A DNA stretch of 51,000 bases from Strigamia acuminata (lineage: Eukaryota > Arthropoda > Chilopoda > Geophilomorpha > Linotaeniidae), in NCBI GenBank assembly GCA_949358305.1, contig CASHSZ010000082.1, forward strand, positions 1-51,000. Reading direction: 5' to 3'. The notes beneath the pieces are model-generated. The model was given only the letters and a program-made list of their open reading frames with translations, searched no databases and had not been told where the DNA came from. Positions 18,101 through 28,127 of this stretch are shown piece by piece. The translations under genes were made by a program, and so were the position numbers. Within the stretch, counting starts at the first letter, position 1. The number at the start of each line of letters is the position of its first letter.

Positions 18101-20121
18101 ATGCTTTGGCTCGTCAACCTCACACCCCTGAGGCCAGCGATAGTGAACTCGACGTTGATCACGATATCGAACAATTTTTCGAACGCTATCCCGAACGTGA
18201 TTTCGAGCACGACCCCGAAGATGATCCACTTGATAATCTCCTCGATGATCTCCTCGATAAGGCAGCCGCCTTACCAGCGGCCGCTGCAACGCCTGCACCG
18301 CCCCTCGCTCCGTTACGCGCTCTTCACTGCCCCTATCGTTTTATTGGTGGAGATACGCCCTTCAGCGGATGGAGGAGGGAAGAGCATCTCCGGAAAGAAC
18401 AAGCGCCTGGCAAAATCAAGGTCGACGTTTATTACTATCCGGAGCACGGTGTCCGCTTAAGGTCGAGAGGGGACATCGAAAGATATTGCGTCGCTCACCA
18501 ACTTCCGTATGAGGAGGACATTTTCTTTTTCGGCAACCTCGAACATCAATTGCAGGACGAGCAACCTGTTCATCGCGTCCTTATGTGTTTTCGAGAGCCG
18601 TCCACGTACGCCGAAGCTGTTAAGCTACCCGAGGCACCGAAGTGGACCGAGGCAATCGATGAGGAGCTCACGACTTTCAAGGAACGCGAAGTTTATAAGG
18701 AAGTTCCACGACCCCCGGACAAGACAATCCTCGGGTGTAAATGGATTTTTCGGTTGAAATCGGATGCCACCGGGAAAATTCACCGCTACCGTGCTCGACT
18801 TGTCGCACAAGGTTTCCGCCAAACAATGGGCGTTGATTTCGATGAAGTTTTTAGTCCGGTGGTTAACTTCGTGCTCATCCGATTCTTTTTCTGCCTCCTA
18901 GTCGTTTTACTAGGATGGAGGGATCTCCACCTCGACGTCAAGTGTGCCTACCTTTACGGCGACCTCGACCACGAAATTTACATGCGGATTCCCGCCGGCG
19001 CCACATGCACCTCACCCGACAACGTCTGGTTGTTAACCAAGTCACTTTACGGTCTTCACCAGTCGGGGCGCATGTGGTACCAGAAGCTCAACGAGACGTT
19101 AACCGACCTCGGATTCCAGAAATTTCCCGCTTGTAATTGCGTTTACGCATTTGGACATTCGGCTGTTATGTTAGTCTACGTGGACGATATCGTCGTGTTT
19201 TACGCGTCGGAGAGTATCCGAGACCGTATTTTGGCGCTGATTTCCAGCAAATTCGACATCGTCAACCTCGGACCAATAACCAAATTACTCGGGGTAGAAT
19301 TCGTGCGTCGCGATGGGAAAGTTTTCATGTCCCAACGCTCCTACATCGACAAACTTCTTAAAAAGTTCAACGTTTCGTCAGATGCACTCATTAAAGTGCC
19401 TGTCACACCGGGGACCACGCTCGTCAAAGGCTCGTTGGATAATCTCCCGGACTTTCCGTACCGATCGCTCATCGGATCGTTATTATTCCTCGCCTCTCGC
19501 ACTCGTCCCGACATATTATACTCGGTCATCGCTTTATCGCAGTATAATAACTGCTACGACCACCGCCACATCAAGTGTTTGCTCCAAGTTCTCAAATACG
19601 TGGCGAACACGAGCGATTTCTCGATCGAACTCTCGGGGTGTAATTCCAGTCAGCTGTGGGGATACACAGATGCGTCGTGGGCGAGTGACATTGCGACATC
19701 GAGAAGCTTCGGAGGATACATCATTTATATCGGTTGTGTGCCAATTGGCTGGAGCTGCAAAAAGCAGACCAGCGTCGCCTGTTCCACCATGGAAGCCGAA
19801 TTTGTAGCACTAGTCGAAATCGTTAAAGAGTTATACTGGTTGGACAGTATCTATCGAGTCTTTCCACCGTTAAACCGATTATCGAAACCGATTATTTTCT
19901 CCGATGCCCTCGCCTCGATCCAATTCACGAACAACGACATCGAGAACTCGAAAACCAAACATATTCGAGTGAAGTTCCATTGGCTTCGAGAATGGCATAT
20001 TGCCGGATGCTTCGAACTCCGCAAAATTCCGGGTGAAATAAATGTTTCAGATATTTTCACGAAATGGCTTAGTTCCGAACGCCTCCGAAATTTGTTGTCC
20101 CGGATCTTCATCTCGAAATAA
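15181..20121 (+). CDS. Copia A Gag-Pol polyprotein
   Basis: 1,646 aa from the ATG at 15181; the frame is open upstream but has no ATG. Gag (about 1-230) is of the UBN2/copia capsid type and ends in the zinc knuckle CFNCNELGHYANKC from residue 229. The protease active site is WIVDCGATDHV with Asp323, where the usual Ser/Thr after Asp is Cys. Integrase: zinc finger from His562 (WHARLGHLH, later CNSC); DDE triad Asp627, Asp690, Glu726 with 35 residues between the last two. An acidic Asp/Glu-rich linker lies near 920-1040. RT carries LDVKCAYLYG and YVDD at 1333-1336; RNase H has YTDASWASD around Asp1497. Gag and Pol are one frame, so the Gag:Pol ratio must be set by splicing or processing. No stop or frameshift is seen. 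Confidence 0.97.
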   Translation: MKKATDQSSGHVPILVTGNYEHWHRAIKMLLMSDGVWHHVTETEELVKANVDEDVWRKWQRRKARALGTIYCHVSQAKQSALDGCTTPKQAWDILAKIYAPSSLARQAAMRREFLQLKLEPGEEMADFLSRVDLMVRQLKDVGEDILPRHHAYQYLDFLPDEYDQATFAIYHWPLAEFTPAKVSEQLLSEYLRLKSHSNRNSTNSSAYATGRQGRNQSRPPRPLAQVRCFNCNELGHYANKCQHPRKQTTGQQPVATFQTRSRSKSRRRNKGSNPNVNPNQQQQGQFRESSRPRRDAAYLLSAPPAIQVPTVHFVQSHEWIVDCGATDHVSHVKSWFLDFVEVVPFNIELGQGSSKVTGKGNVPVKSLIDGCECTVLLRDVLYAPDFGANLISVSRVDKCGHHIHIYNSELHTYGTDIKQSVLRAKQKSGLYFVDGLISPFASPTVVSSTPPIPMSPPTTAPMTLITKEEDFPAMPSKKSKKISNVEMTDFRLPISPNTLLVPSPSPIIPNPVAGSKPQQIRMYSNVLSSPPSPVATTTAVPPPKKVITPTANVADATGLWHARLGHLHTKAMRTLANNSQVYGLDPAAVRQELSCNSCRIAKSTRASHKPIPTPSTTKPLELLHMDVWGPSRLISIGGADYAFSIVDDATRYSWIFPIARKSDVFTTFKDFVSRVERITDSRVKSIRTDRGGEFISKTFDRYLADKGIVAQRTNPGSPQMNGVAERLNRTMGDYLRSVTSETGFPHTLWAELAVTFSYVKNRSPHSKLNDEVPYVLWRQRALSVKHFRKIGSKCWVHFTAPGRNKMDPRAWEGFLVGYASNTRGYRVWNPATNTVTESVHVQIDERQNFKRSPFYVPDPYENAPFMEEPSRVTTPSRVTFDDGAFPSVPWSRRRRDSDDESSNDDDEFRHRAPSSASSVASYRSVLEEVEEDIADELPPPILFADDVPEDIDLDVTPDPPLPLYRPRRRLRPDALARQPHTPEASDSELDVDHDIEQFFERYPERDFEHDPEDDPLDNLLDDLLDKAAALPAAAATPAPPLAPLRALHCPYRFIGGDTPFSGWRREEHLRKEQAPGKIKVDVYYYPEHGVRLRSRGDIERYCVAHQLPYEEDIFFFGNLEHQLQDEQPVHRVLMCFREPSTYAEAVKLPEAPKWTEAIDEELTTFKEREVYKEVPRPPDKTILGCKWIFRLKSDATGKIHRYRARLVAQGFRQTMGVDFDEVFSPVVNFVLIRFFFCLLVVLLGWRDLHLDVKCAYLYGDLDHEIYMRIPAGATCTSPDNVWLLTKSLYGLHQSGRMWYQKLNETLTDLGFQKFPACNCVYAFGHSAVMLVYVDDIVVFYASESIRDRILALISSKFDIVNLGPITKLLGVEFVRRDGKVFMSQRSYIDKLLKKFNVSSDALIKVPVTPGTTLVKGSLDNLPDFPYRSLIGSLLFLASRTRPDILYSVIALSQYNNCYDHRHIKCLLQVLKYVANTSDFSIELSGCNSSQLWGYTDASWASDIATSRSFGGYIIYIGCVPIGWSCKKQTSVACSTMEAEFVALVEIVKELYWLDSIYRVFPPLNRLSKPIIFSDALASIQFTNNDIENSKTKHIRVKFHWLREWHIAGCFELRKIPGEINVSDIFTKWLSSERLRNLLSRIFISK

Positions 20122-20155
20122 TTTCATCGAACTGTTAATATCGACATTGCACATC

Positions 20156-20166
20156 GAAGGAGGGAA
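20156..20166 (+). other. Copia A polypurine tract
   Basis: The purine run GAAGGAGGGAA followed by T, directly before the 3' LTR start TGTTGG at 20168. Confidence 0.9.
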
Positions 20167-20167
20167 T

Positions 20168-20740
20168 TGTTGGTCCTTGAAACCACTTCGGACGTTTATT
20201 TAACGCTTTTTCGATGCACAATGACGCTACCTGAACTTTTTCACATCATTGGTCGTTATATTTCCTTTCCCCAAATGATTTGGTGTTTATTTCCTACTTA
20301 ACTGGTTGTTACCAGTTTATTTCCGTATATTTACTTTATGTTGTAAGGGAAATGCATGGTGCCTGCATTAACTGTGTCTTAACACACTGGGCATCATGCA
20401 TCGCCTATCTGTTTATACCTGTGAGTCGCTCGCTTCTGTCACCAGAGCGCACTCCCTTTTATTCCAAGATGGCGACGCACACTGCTAAGTGTGCTCCTGT
20501 GCTTTTCAATCCTGTTTTCGTAAGTTTTAGGTTAATAAATCGTTTATTTTGTTTATAAATAATTCGTTTCTTGTGTCTGCACGTAGATAAGTGCAGACAC
20601 CACGCAAATTCGACCAGAACCGGCTCGAATTCGCGTACACGACGCGCCGCACGTCTCGTGCGTGCTATATCGTGCGTGTTGGCTTATTTTTAAGCGTTTC
20701 CACTGCCTAGTCTGTGCTGTTTTTGCAGCATACCACCACA
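20168..20740 (+). repeat. Copia A 3' LTR
   Basis: 573 bp, matching 13921-14493 throughout by eye. Confidence 0.97.
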
Positions 20741-20745
20741 GATTT
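20741..20745. repeat. Target site duplication GATTT (right, Copia A)
   Basis: Copy of 13916-13920, directly after the LTR end CCACCACA. Confidence 0.97.
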
Positions 20746-21744
20746 AACGTGTGAAACGTGGTCGGTGGCGCCGCAGTCAACAATCCATTCGTGAGATTGG
20801 ACGAAATGAACGGTAGGAACCTGGATCGCAGGTGGTGCGGACAGGAGATATGCTGCATCTCGGCGCGGGCGTGAAGACTCGCGAAACTGTCCCTGCTGCT
20901 GTTGATTCGGGTTCACATTCGGATTCGAGCCTTTATTGCGGCGTCGACTCTTGCTGCGAGATCGTGTCTGAAACGTAGCTACCGGCTGTTGCCCAGTTGT
21001 TTGCTTGCGAGGATGCTGGCACTTATTGGCGTAGTGTCCAAGCTCGTTGCAATTGAAGCAACGCACCTGCGCAAGCGGGCGCGGAGGTCGCGACTGGTTA
21101 CGTCCTTGTCGCCCAGTAGCATAAGCGGAGGAGTTCGTAGAATTCCGGTTTGAATGCGACTTTAATCGGAGATATTCCGACAACAACTGTTCGGAGACTT
21201 TAGCCGGGGTAAACTCTGCCAGCGGCCAATGATAAATGGCAAAAGTCGCCTGGTCGTATTCGTCCGGAAGAAAGTCTAAATACTGGTACGCGTGATGTCG
21301 AGGGAGGATGTCTTCACCGACGTCTTTAAGTTGGCGGACCATAAGGTCAACGCGGCTGAGGAAATCGGCCATTTCTTCGCCGGGCTCCAACTTGAGCTGC
21401 AGGAACTCACGGCGCATCGCCGCTTGGCGGGCGAGAGAGCTGGGGGCGTAAATTTTCGCTAAAATGTCCCACGCCTGTTTCGGAGTGGTGCAACCGTCGA
21501 GGGCCGACTGTTTGGCCTGCGAGACGTGGCAATAAATGGTCCCCAGCGCTCGGGCTTTCCGACGTTGCCATTTTCGCCAAACGTCTTCATCGACGTTGGC
21601 TTTCACTAGTTCCTCCGTTTCGGTGACGTGGTGCCATACGCCGTCGGACATCAATAGCATTTTAATTGCGCGGTGCCAGTGTTCGTAATTGCCGGTCACG
21701 AGAATCGGCACGTGGCCTGACGACTGATCGGTGGCCTTTTTCAT
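20741..21744 (-). pseudogene. Copia B polyprotein, Gag and protease start (interrupted)
   Basis: Minus strand from the ATG at 21744-21742. It has the full Gag, the CFNCNELGHYANKC knuckle and the DCGATDHV protease motif, then runs into Copia A at the GATTT target. The remainder of the same reading frame lies at 12472-13920. Near-identical to copies A and C in this part. Not functional as it stands. Confidence 0.95.
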
Positions 21745-22412
21745 GATTGTACGGAGGAAAAATGCGTAGAACTGGAAATTGAAGCACAATCGACGCACAA
21801 TTCACGCACAAACGAAGCACAAATCACGAAGCACTTTACGTAGCACTGTCAAAGCGGAAACCAAGAATGGGCAATTCCTTCTGAAGGAATTAAATAGCTT
21901 TCGGTTGCCAGTCTGAGAGGGTCCGTTCGACTTCCTGGAGCCGCGGGAAACCTCACTTGTACCACGACAAGCACAACCGAAAAATACAACGGCGCTTGCC
22001 CGGATTCGGACGAAGGGCGCCGAGGATTCTAATTGTCCCACACCAAAATCCCCACTTAAAATTAACAAAGGTAATTCGACTCTGAAAGGCAAAATAAGGC
22101 GAAATTGACGAATCAGTCGCGGTGCACGTCGCAACACGCGATCCTCGTGTGAAAAACACGGATATGTGCGATTTTAATCGAAAAATCGCGAAAAACGAAC
22201 GAAAATCGTCGATACTGTCGCACTCCGGGGTGCTAAACAGCGGGTTACACCCGTTTCTCGATGATAACGTCGTGTAGACGTCGTCGCATGTCGAAAATCG
22301 GTGTAAATCGGCGAAAAATCTGAAAATATAGAAAATTTCCGCAAAATTCGCGAAAAAATCGCGAAAATTGTGGAAAATTAAGGAAAAAACGAGGCCCTGG
22401 TGTCTTTCCAGG
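21745..22412 (-). other. Copia B 5' leader
   Basis: The equivalent of the copy A leader, with scattered substitutions and a different arrangement of the short repeats just before the ATG. Non-coding. Confidence 0.7.
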
Positions 22413-22424
22413 CCTCTGCTACCA
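22413..22424 (-). other. Copia B primer binding site, tRNA-iMet type
   Basis: The minus strand reads TGGTAGCAGAGG two bases inside the shared LTR, the same as in copy A. Confidence 0.9.
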
Positions 22425-22426
22425 AT

Positions 22427-22999
22427 TGTGGTGGTATGCTGCAAAAACAGCACAGACTAGGCAGTGGAAACGCTTAAAAATAAGCCAACACGTACGATAT
22501 AGCACGCACGAGACGTGCGGCACGTCGTGTACGCGAATTCGAGCCGGTTCTGGTCGAATTTGCGTGGTGTCTGCACTTATCTACGTGCAGACACAAGAAA
22601 CAAATTATTTATAAACAAAATAAACGATTTATTAACCTAAAACTTACGAAAACAGGATTGAAATGCACAGGAGCACACTTAGCAGTGTGCGTCGCCATCT
22701 TGGAATAAAAGGCAGTGCGCTCTGGTGACAGAAGCGAGCGACACACAGGTAAAAACAGATAGGCGATGCATGATGCCCAGTGTGTTAAGACACAGTTAAT
22801 GCAGGCACCATGCATTTCCCTTACAATATAAAGTAAATATACGGAAATATACTGGTAACAACCAGTTAAGTAGGAAATAAACACTAAATCATTTGGGGAA
22901 AGAAAATATAACAACCAATGATGTGAAAAAGTTCAGGTAGCGTCATTACGCATCGAAAAAGCGTTAAATAAACGTCCGAAGTGGTTTCAGGGACCAACA
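22427..22999 (-). repeat. Single Copia LTR shared by copies B and C
   Basis: 573 bp. On its left is the primer site and leader of B, and on its right is the polypurine tract of C. One LTR therefore serves as B's 5' LTR and C's 3' LTR. It differs from the copy A LTRs by scattered substitutions (for example TGCATTTCAATCC instead of TGCTTTTCAATCC). The TATA-like box and the 10-bp GTGTCTGCAC hairpin are kept. Confidence 0.95.
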
Positions 23000-23000
23000 A

Positions 23001-23012
23001 TTCCCTCCTTCG
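23001..23012 (-). other. Copia C polypurine tract
   Basis: The minus strand reads CGAAGGAGGGAA just before the shared LTR. Same as in copy A. Confidence 0.9.
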
Positions 23013-23045
23013 ATGTGCAATGTCGATATTAACAGTTCGATGAAA

Positions 23046-26000
23046 TTATTTCGAGATGAAGATCCGGGACAACAAATTTCGGAGGCGTTCGGAACTAAGC
23101 CATTTCGTGAAAATATCCGAAACATTTATTTCACCCGGAATTTTGCGGAGTTCGAAGCATCCGGCAATATGCCATTCTCGAAGCCAATGGAACTTCACTC
23201 GAATATGTTTGGTTTTCGAGTTCTCGATGTCGTTGTTCGTGAATTGGATCGAGGCGAGGGCATCGGAGAAAATAATCGGTTTCGATAATCGGTTTAACGG
23301 TGGAAAGACTCGATAGATACTGTCCAACCAGTATAACTCTTTAACGATTTCGACTAGTGCTACAAATTCGGCTTCCATAGTGGAACAGGCGACGCTGGTC
23401 TGCTTTTTGCAGCTCCAGCCAATTGGCACACAACCGATATAAATGATGTATCCTCCGAAGCTTCTCGATGTCGCAATGTCACTCGCCCACGACGCATCTG
23501 TGTATCCCCACAGCTGACTGGAATTACACCCCGAGAGTTCGATCGAGAAATCGCTCGTGTTCGCCACGTATTTGAGAACTTGGAGCAAACACTTGATGTG
23601 GCGGTGGTCGTAGCAGTTATTATACTGCGATAAAGCGATGACCGAGTATAATATGTCGGGACGAGTGCGAGAGGCGAGGAATAATAACGATCCGATGAGC
23701 GATCGGTACGGAAAGTCCGGGAGATTATCCAACGAGCCTTTGACGAGCGTGGTCCCCGGTGTGACAGGCACTTTAATGAGTGCATCTGACGAAACGTTGA
23801 ACTTTTTAAGAAGTTTGTCGATGTAGGAGCGTTGGGACATGAAAACTTTCCCATCGCGACGCACGAATTCTACCCCGAGTAATTTGGTTATTGGTCCGAG
23901 GTTGACGATGTCGAATTTGCTGGAAATCAGCGCCAAAATACGGTCTCGGATACTCTCCGACGCGTAAAACACGACGATATCGTCCACGTAGACTAACATA
24001 ACAGCCGAATGTCCAAATGCGTAAACGCAATTACAAGCGGGAAATTTCTGGAATCCGAGGTCGGTTAACGTCTCGTTGAGCTTCTGGTACCACATGCGCC
24101 CCGACTGGTGAAGACCGTAAAGTGACTTGGTTAACAACCAGACGTTGTCGGGTGAGGTGCATGTGGCGCCGGCGGGAATCCGCATGTAAATTTCGTGGTC
24201 GAGGTCGCCGTAAAGGTAGGCACACTTGACGTCGAGGTGGAGATCCCTCCATCCTAGTAAAACGACTAGGAGGCAGAAAAAGAATCGGATGAGCACGAAG
24301 TTAACCACCGGACTAAAAACTTCATCGAAATCAACGCCCATTGTTTGGCGGAAACCTTGTGCGACAAGTCGAGCACGGTAGCGGTGAATTTTCCCGGTGG
24401 CATCCGATTTCAACCGAAAAATCCATTTACACCCGAGGATTGTCTTGTCCGGGGGTCGTGGAACTTCCTTATAAACTTCGCGTTCCTTGAAAGTCGTGAG
24501 CTCCTCATCGATTGCCTCGGTCCACTTCGGTGCCTCGGGTAGCTTAACAGCTTCGGCGTACGTGGACGGCTCTCGAAAACACATAAGGACGCGATGAACA
24601 GGTTGCTCGTCCTGCAATTGATGTTCGAGGTTGCCGAAAAAGAAAATGTCCTCCTCATACGGAAGTTGGTGAGCGACGCAATATCTTTCGATGTCCCCTC
24701 TCGACCTTAAGCGGACACCGTGCTCCGGATAGTAATAAACGTCGACCTTGATTTTGCCAGGCGCTTGTTCTTTCCGGAGATGCTCTTCCCTCCTCCATCC
24801 GCTGAAGGGCGTATCTCCACCAATAAAACGATAGGGGCAGTGAAGAGCGCGTAACGGAGCGAGGGGCGGTGCAGGCGTTGCAGCGGCCGCTGGTAAGGCG
24901 GCTGCCTTATCGAGGAGATCATCGAGGAGATTATCAAGTGGATCATCTTCGGGGTCGTGCTCGAAATCACGTTCGGGATAGCGTTCGAAAAATTGTTCGA
25001 TATCGTGATCAACGTCGAGTTCACTATCGCTGGCCTCAGGGGTGTGAGGTTGACGAGCCAAAGCGTCGGGACGTAATCTCCTCCGAGGACGGTAAAGCGG
25101 AAGTGGTGGGTCAGGCGTGACGTCCAAACCGATGTCCTCCGGTACATCGTCCGCAAACAGAATAGGAGGAGGTAGTTCATCAGCAATGTCCTCTTCGACC
25201 TCCTCGAGGACGGAGCGATATGAAGCGACTGATGAAGCGCTTGACGGAGCCCGATGGCGGAATTCATCATCGTCATTAGACGATTCATCGTCGGAATCAC
25301 GACGTCGACGTGACCAGGGAACGGACGGAAAAGCACCATCGTCAAAAGTGACACGGGACGGTGTAGTGACGTGAGAGGGCTCCTCCATGAATGGAGCATT
25401 TTCGTAGGGATCCGGAACGTAAAACGGCGAGCGTTTGAAATTCTGACGTTCATCGATTTGAACGTGAACGGATTCCGTGACGGTGTTCGTAGCCGGATTC
25501 CAAACCCGATAACCGCGAGTGTTGGAGGCGTAACCTACGAGAAATCCTTCCCACGCCCGTGGATCCATTTTGTTGCGCCCGGGTGCGGTGAAATGCACCC
25601 AGCATTTAGAACCAATTTTTCGGAAATGTTTGACGGAGAGGGCACGCTGGCGCCATAAAACATATGGAACTTCGTCGTTAAGTTTCGAATGCGGGCTGCG
25701 ATTTTTAACGTACGAAAATGTCACAGCGAGTTCAGCCCAAAGTGTGTGCGGAAAACCGGTTTCGGAGGTAACGGAGCGAAGATAGTCGCCCATCGTCCGG
25801 TTTAGGCGTTCGGCGACCCCGTTCATTTGTGGGCTTCCGGGATTGGTCCGTTGTGCGACAATGCCCTTGTCAGCGAGGTAACGGTCAAAAGTCTTAGAAA
25901 TAAATTCCCCGCCGCGATCCGTGCGAATTGATTTGACGCGGGAATCCGTAATGCGTTCAACGCGAGAAACAAAGTCTTTGAAAGTCGCAAAAACGTCGGA

Positions 26001-27521
26001 TTTGCGTGCAATCGGAAAAATCCACGAATATCGGGTCGCGTCGTCAACAATGGAGAAGGCATAATCAGCACCGCCAATCGAAGTCAGTCTTGACGGGCCC
26101 CAGACGTCCATGTGCAGCAACTCCAACGGTTTGGTCGTCGAAGGTGTGGGAATCGGTTTATGCGAGGCGCGCGTGGACTTGGCAATGCGACATGAGTTGC
26201 AGGAAAGTTCTTGTCGAACCGCAGCCGGATCGAGTCCATAAACTTGGGAATTGTTCGCCAAAGTCCGCATGGCTTTGGTGTGGAGATGGCCCAACCTGGC
26301 GTGCCATAATCCCGTGGCATCAGCAACGTTGACATTCGAAGTCTTAACCGGATTAGGGATAGGAAGTGCCTTTGTTTTGGCAACGGGAGGAGGAGGAGAT
26401 GATAGGATGTTGGAATACATCCGGATCTGTTGTGGTTGAGATCCGGGAACAGGAGTTGGAATAATCGGGGAAGGAGGAGGCAGTAGTAAGGTGTTGGGAG
26501 AGATAGGCAGGCGGAAGTCAGTTATCTGGACGTCCGATTTCTGTCTGGACTTCTTTGCCGGTAGTGCAGGAAAATCTTCCTCCTTCGTGATGAGAGTCAT
26601 CGGCGCAGTAGTCGGAGGTGACATTGGGATGGGCGGTGTACTTGAAACAACAGTCGGCGACGCAAATGGCGAAATTAGTCCATCTACGAAGTAAAGTCCT
26701 GACTTTTGCTTCGCCCGAAGAACACTTTGTTTGATATCCGTCCCATATGTATGCAACTCCGAATTGTAAATGTGTATGTGATGCCCACATTTATCGACTC
26801 GCGAAACCGAAATTAAATTAGCGCCGAAATCAGGTGCGTACAAAACATCGCGGAGAAGTACGGTGCATTCACAGCCATCGATGAGTGACTTGACTGGAAC
26901 ATTCCCTTTTCCGGTAACTTTGGAGCTTCCTTGTCCCAATTCGATATTAAAAGGGACGACCTCAACAAAGTCCAAGAACCACGATTTAACGTGTGAAACG
27001 TGGTCGGTGGCGCCGCAGTCAACAATCCATTCGTGAGATTGGACGAAATGAACGGTAGGAACCTGGATCGCAGGTGGTGCGGACAGGAGATATGCTGCAT
27101 CTCGGCGCGGGCGTGAAGACTCGCGAAACTGTCCCTGCTGCTGTTGATTCGGGTTCACATTCGGATTCGAGCCTTTATTGCGGCGTCGACTCTTGCTGCG
27201 AGATCGTGTCTGAAACGTAGCTACCGGCTGTTGCCCAGTTGTTTGCTTGCGAGGATGCTGGCACTTATTGGCGTAGTGTCCAAGCTCGTTGCAATTGAAG
27301 CAACGCACCTGCGCAAGCGGGCGCGGAGGTCGCGACTGGTTACGTCCTTGTCGCCCAGTAGCATAAGCGGAGGAGTTCGTAGAATTCCGGTTTGAATGCG
27401 ACTTTAATCGGAGATATTCCGACAACAACTGTTCGGAGACTTTAGCCGGGGTAAACTCTGCCAGCGGCCAATGATAAATGGCAAAAGTCGCCTGGTCGTA
27501 TTCGTCCGGAAGAAAGTCTAA
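23046..27521 (-). pseudogene. Copia C polyprotein (5' truncated)
   Basis: Open minus-strand frame equal to about residues 157-1646 of copy A. It lacks the first half of Gag but has the zinc knuckle, the DCGATDHV protease motif, complete integrase, RT (YVDD) and RNase H with a normal stop. The match ends at 27521 (AAGTCTA, then unrelated DNA), exactly where the large duplication begins. The linker between protease and integrase is of the same sub-type as copy B and differs clearly from A. Without a 5' LTR, primer site or Gag start it cannot move by itself. Confidence 0.95.
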
Positions 27522-27524
27522 CCT

Positions 27525-27548
27525 TTTCGCGGATTGGCGTCCGCGAAA
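27525..27548. other. Hairpin at the duplication / Copia C breakpoint
   Basis: TTTCGCGGA, a 6-base loop (TTGGCG) and TCCGCGAAA form a perfect 9-bp inverted repeat three bases inside the junction. The second copy is at 42019-42042. Confidence 0.85.
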
Positions 27549-27875
27549 TCCGCATTTCGGGGGAGACTATTCTGCGGATTCCGGGTGGACCAAACTCTTC
27601 CGAAAAATGTCCGGGGTGGTGTTGGGAGTGTCGATAGACTGTTTTGTGTCAAGGTTGCCAATTTTCATGTAAGTATTGGAAGGTTCATTTCTGTGCATTC
27701 TCATATATTTTTTTTCACAGGAGCAATGAGGCGCGATAAAGGGGGATCAAGCGAGAGTGAAAAAGATAAACTCGTTTACGTCTCAAATGCGCGTTCGCGA
27801 TGGAATACGAACTTGGAATCGACTCCAATACGCGTTCGCGTCGCATACGAACGCATTTACAACTCGTTTTCGACT
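27549..27875 (+). other. Left flank of the palindromic element, no gene assigned
   Basis: An open frame of 121 codons crosses this stretch but shows no domain. It contains a good small-intron look-alike at 27669-27720 (ATGTAAGTAT ... TTTTTTTTCACAG). The end (27760-27875) uses the same CGTATTCG/CGTTTACG vocabulary as the palindrome core. Confidence 0.4.
27669..27720 (+). other. Candidate 52-bp intron
   Basis: Starts GTAAGTAT after AT and ends with an oligo-T tract and CACAG. Both splice signals are near consensus and the size fits compact animal introns. No flanking coding sequence is recognised, so it may be chance. The copy is at 42163-42214. Confidence 0.3.
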
Positions 27876-28127
27876 TTGATTAAAAAGGAACAAATATGAT
27901 TAAAAATCAACAAAAATATACAAAACTTGATAAGAAATGTATAAACATTGATTAGAAATCGACAAAAATCGACTGAAATCTGACAATAATCGAATAAAAT
28001 CGGACAATAATCAATTCAGAATGACAAATAACAATTACAATTGGTAAAAATTGACCAAAAATACAGAAAAATCGATTAAAAACCAGCAAAAACAAACAGA
28101 AAACGATTAAATCAATTAAAAATCAAC
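27876..28127 (+). repeat. Left terminal inverted repeat
   Basis: A-rich, made of words such as GATTAAAAATC, AATCGACTGAAATC and CAATTCAGAATGACAAATAAC, all of which reappear inverted at 36112-36291. About 70 bp longer than the right one because of an extra ATACAAAACTTGATAAG-containing piece. Confidence 0.7.

Larger units (their letters stand above)
13921..20740 (+). mobile_element. Complete Ty1/Copia retrotransposon, copy A, nested in copy B
   Basis: 6,820 bp on the plus strand with 573-bp LTRs that look identical, 5-bp GATTT duplications, an initiator-Met primer site, one uninterrupted Gag-Pol ORF and a polypurine tract. The domain order PR-IN-RT-RNase H makes it Copia (Pseudoviridae). LTR identity indicates a young and possibly active copy. 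It inserted into a relative of its own family in the opposite orientation. Confidence 0.97.
12472..22999 (-). mobile_element. Copia B, 3'-truncated and split by Copia A
   Basis: In minus-strand order: LTR (22999-22427), primer site, leader, Gag-protease, the inserted copy A, then linker and integrase to 12472. RT, RNase H, polypurine tract and 3' LTR are missing. Its 5' LTR is at the same time the 3' LTR of copy C. Confidence 0.92.
22427..27521 (-). mobile_element. Copia C, 5'-truncated element
   Basis: Partial Gag through RNase H, polypurine tract and 3' LTR on the minus strand, in head-to-tail tandem with copy B. The overlap in content between B and C (about 660 codons) rules out a simple opened one-LTR circle as the source. 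Confidence 0.92.

Noticed and set aside
17714-18460. 248-codon forward frame inside the Copia polyprotein, and many 60-150-codon antisense frames
   Set aside because: Shadows of the real reading frame, repeated in every copy at the same place.
27534-27899. 121-codon open frame at the start of the duplicated unit
   Set aside because: No recognisable domain, biased composition, and a likely splice pair inside it. Present twice only through the duplication.
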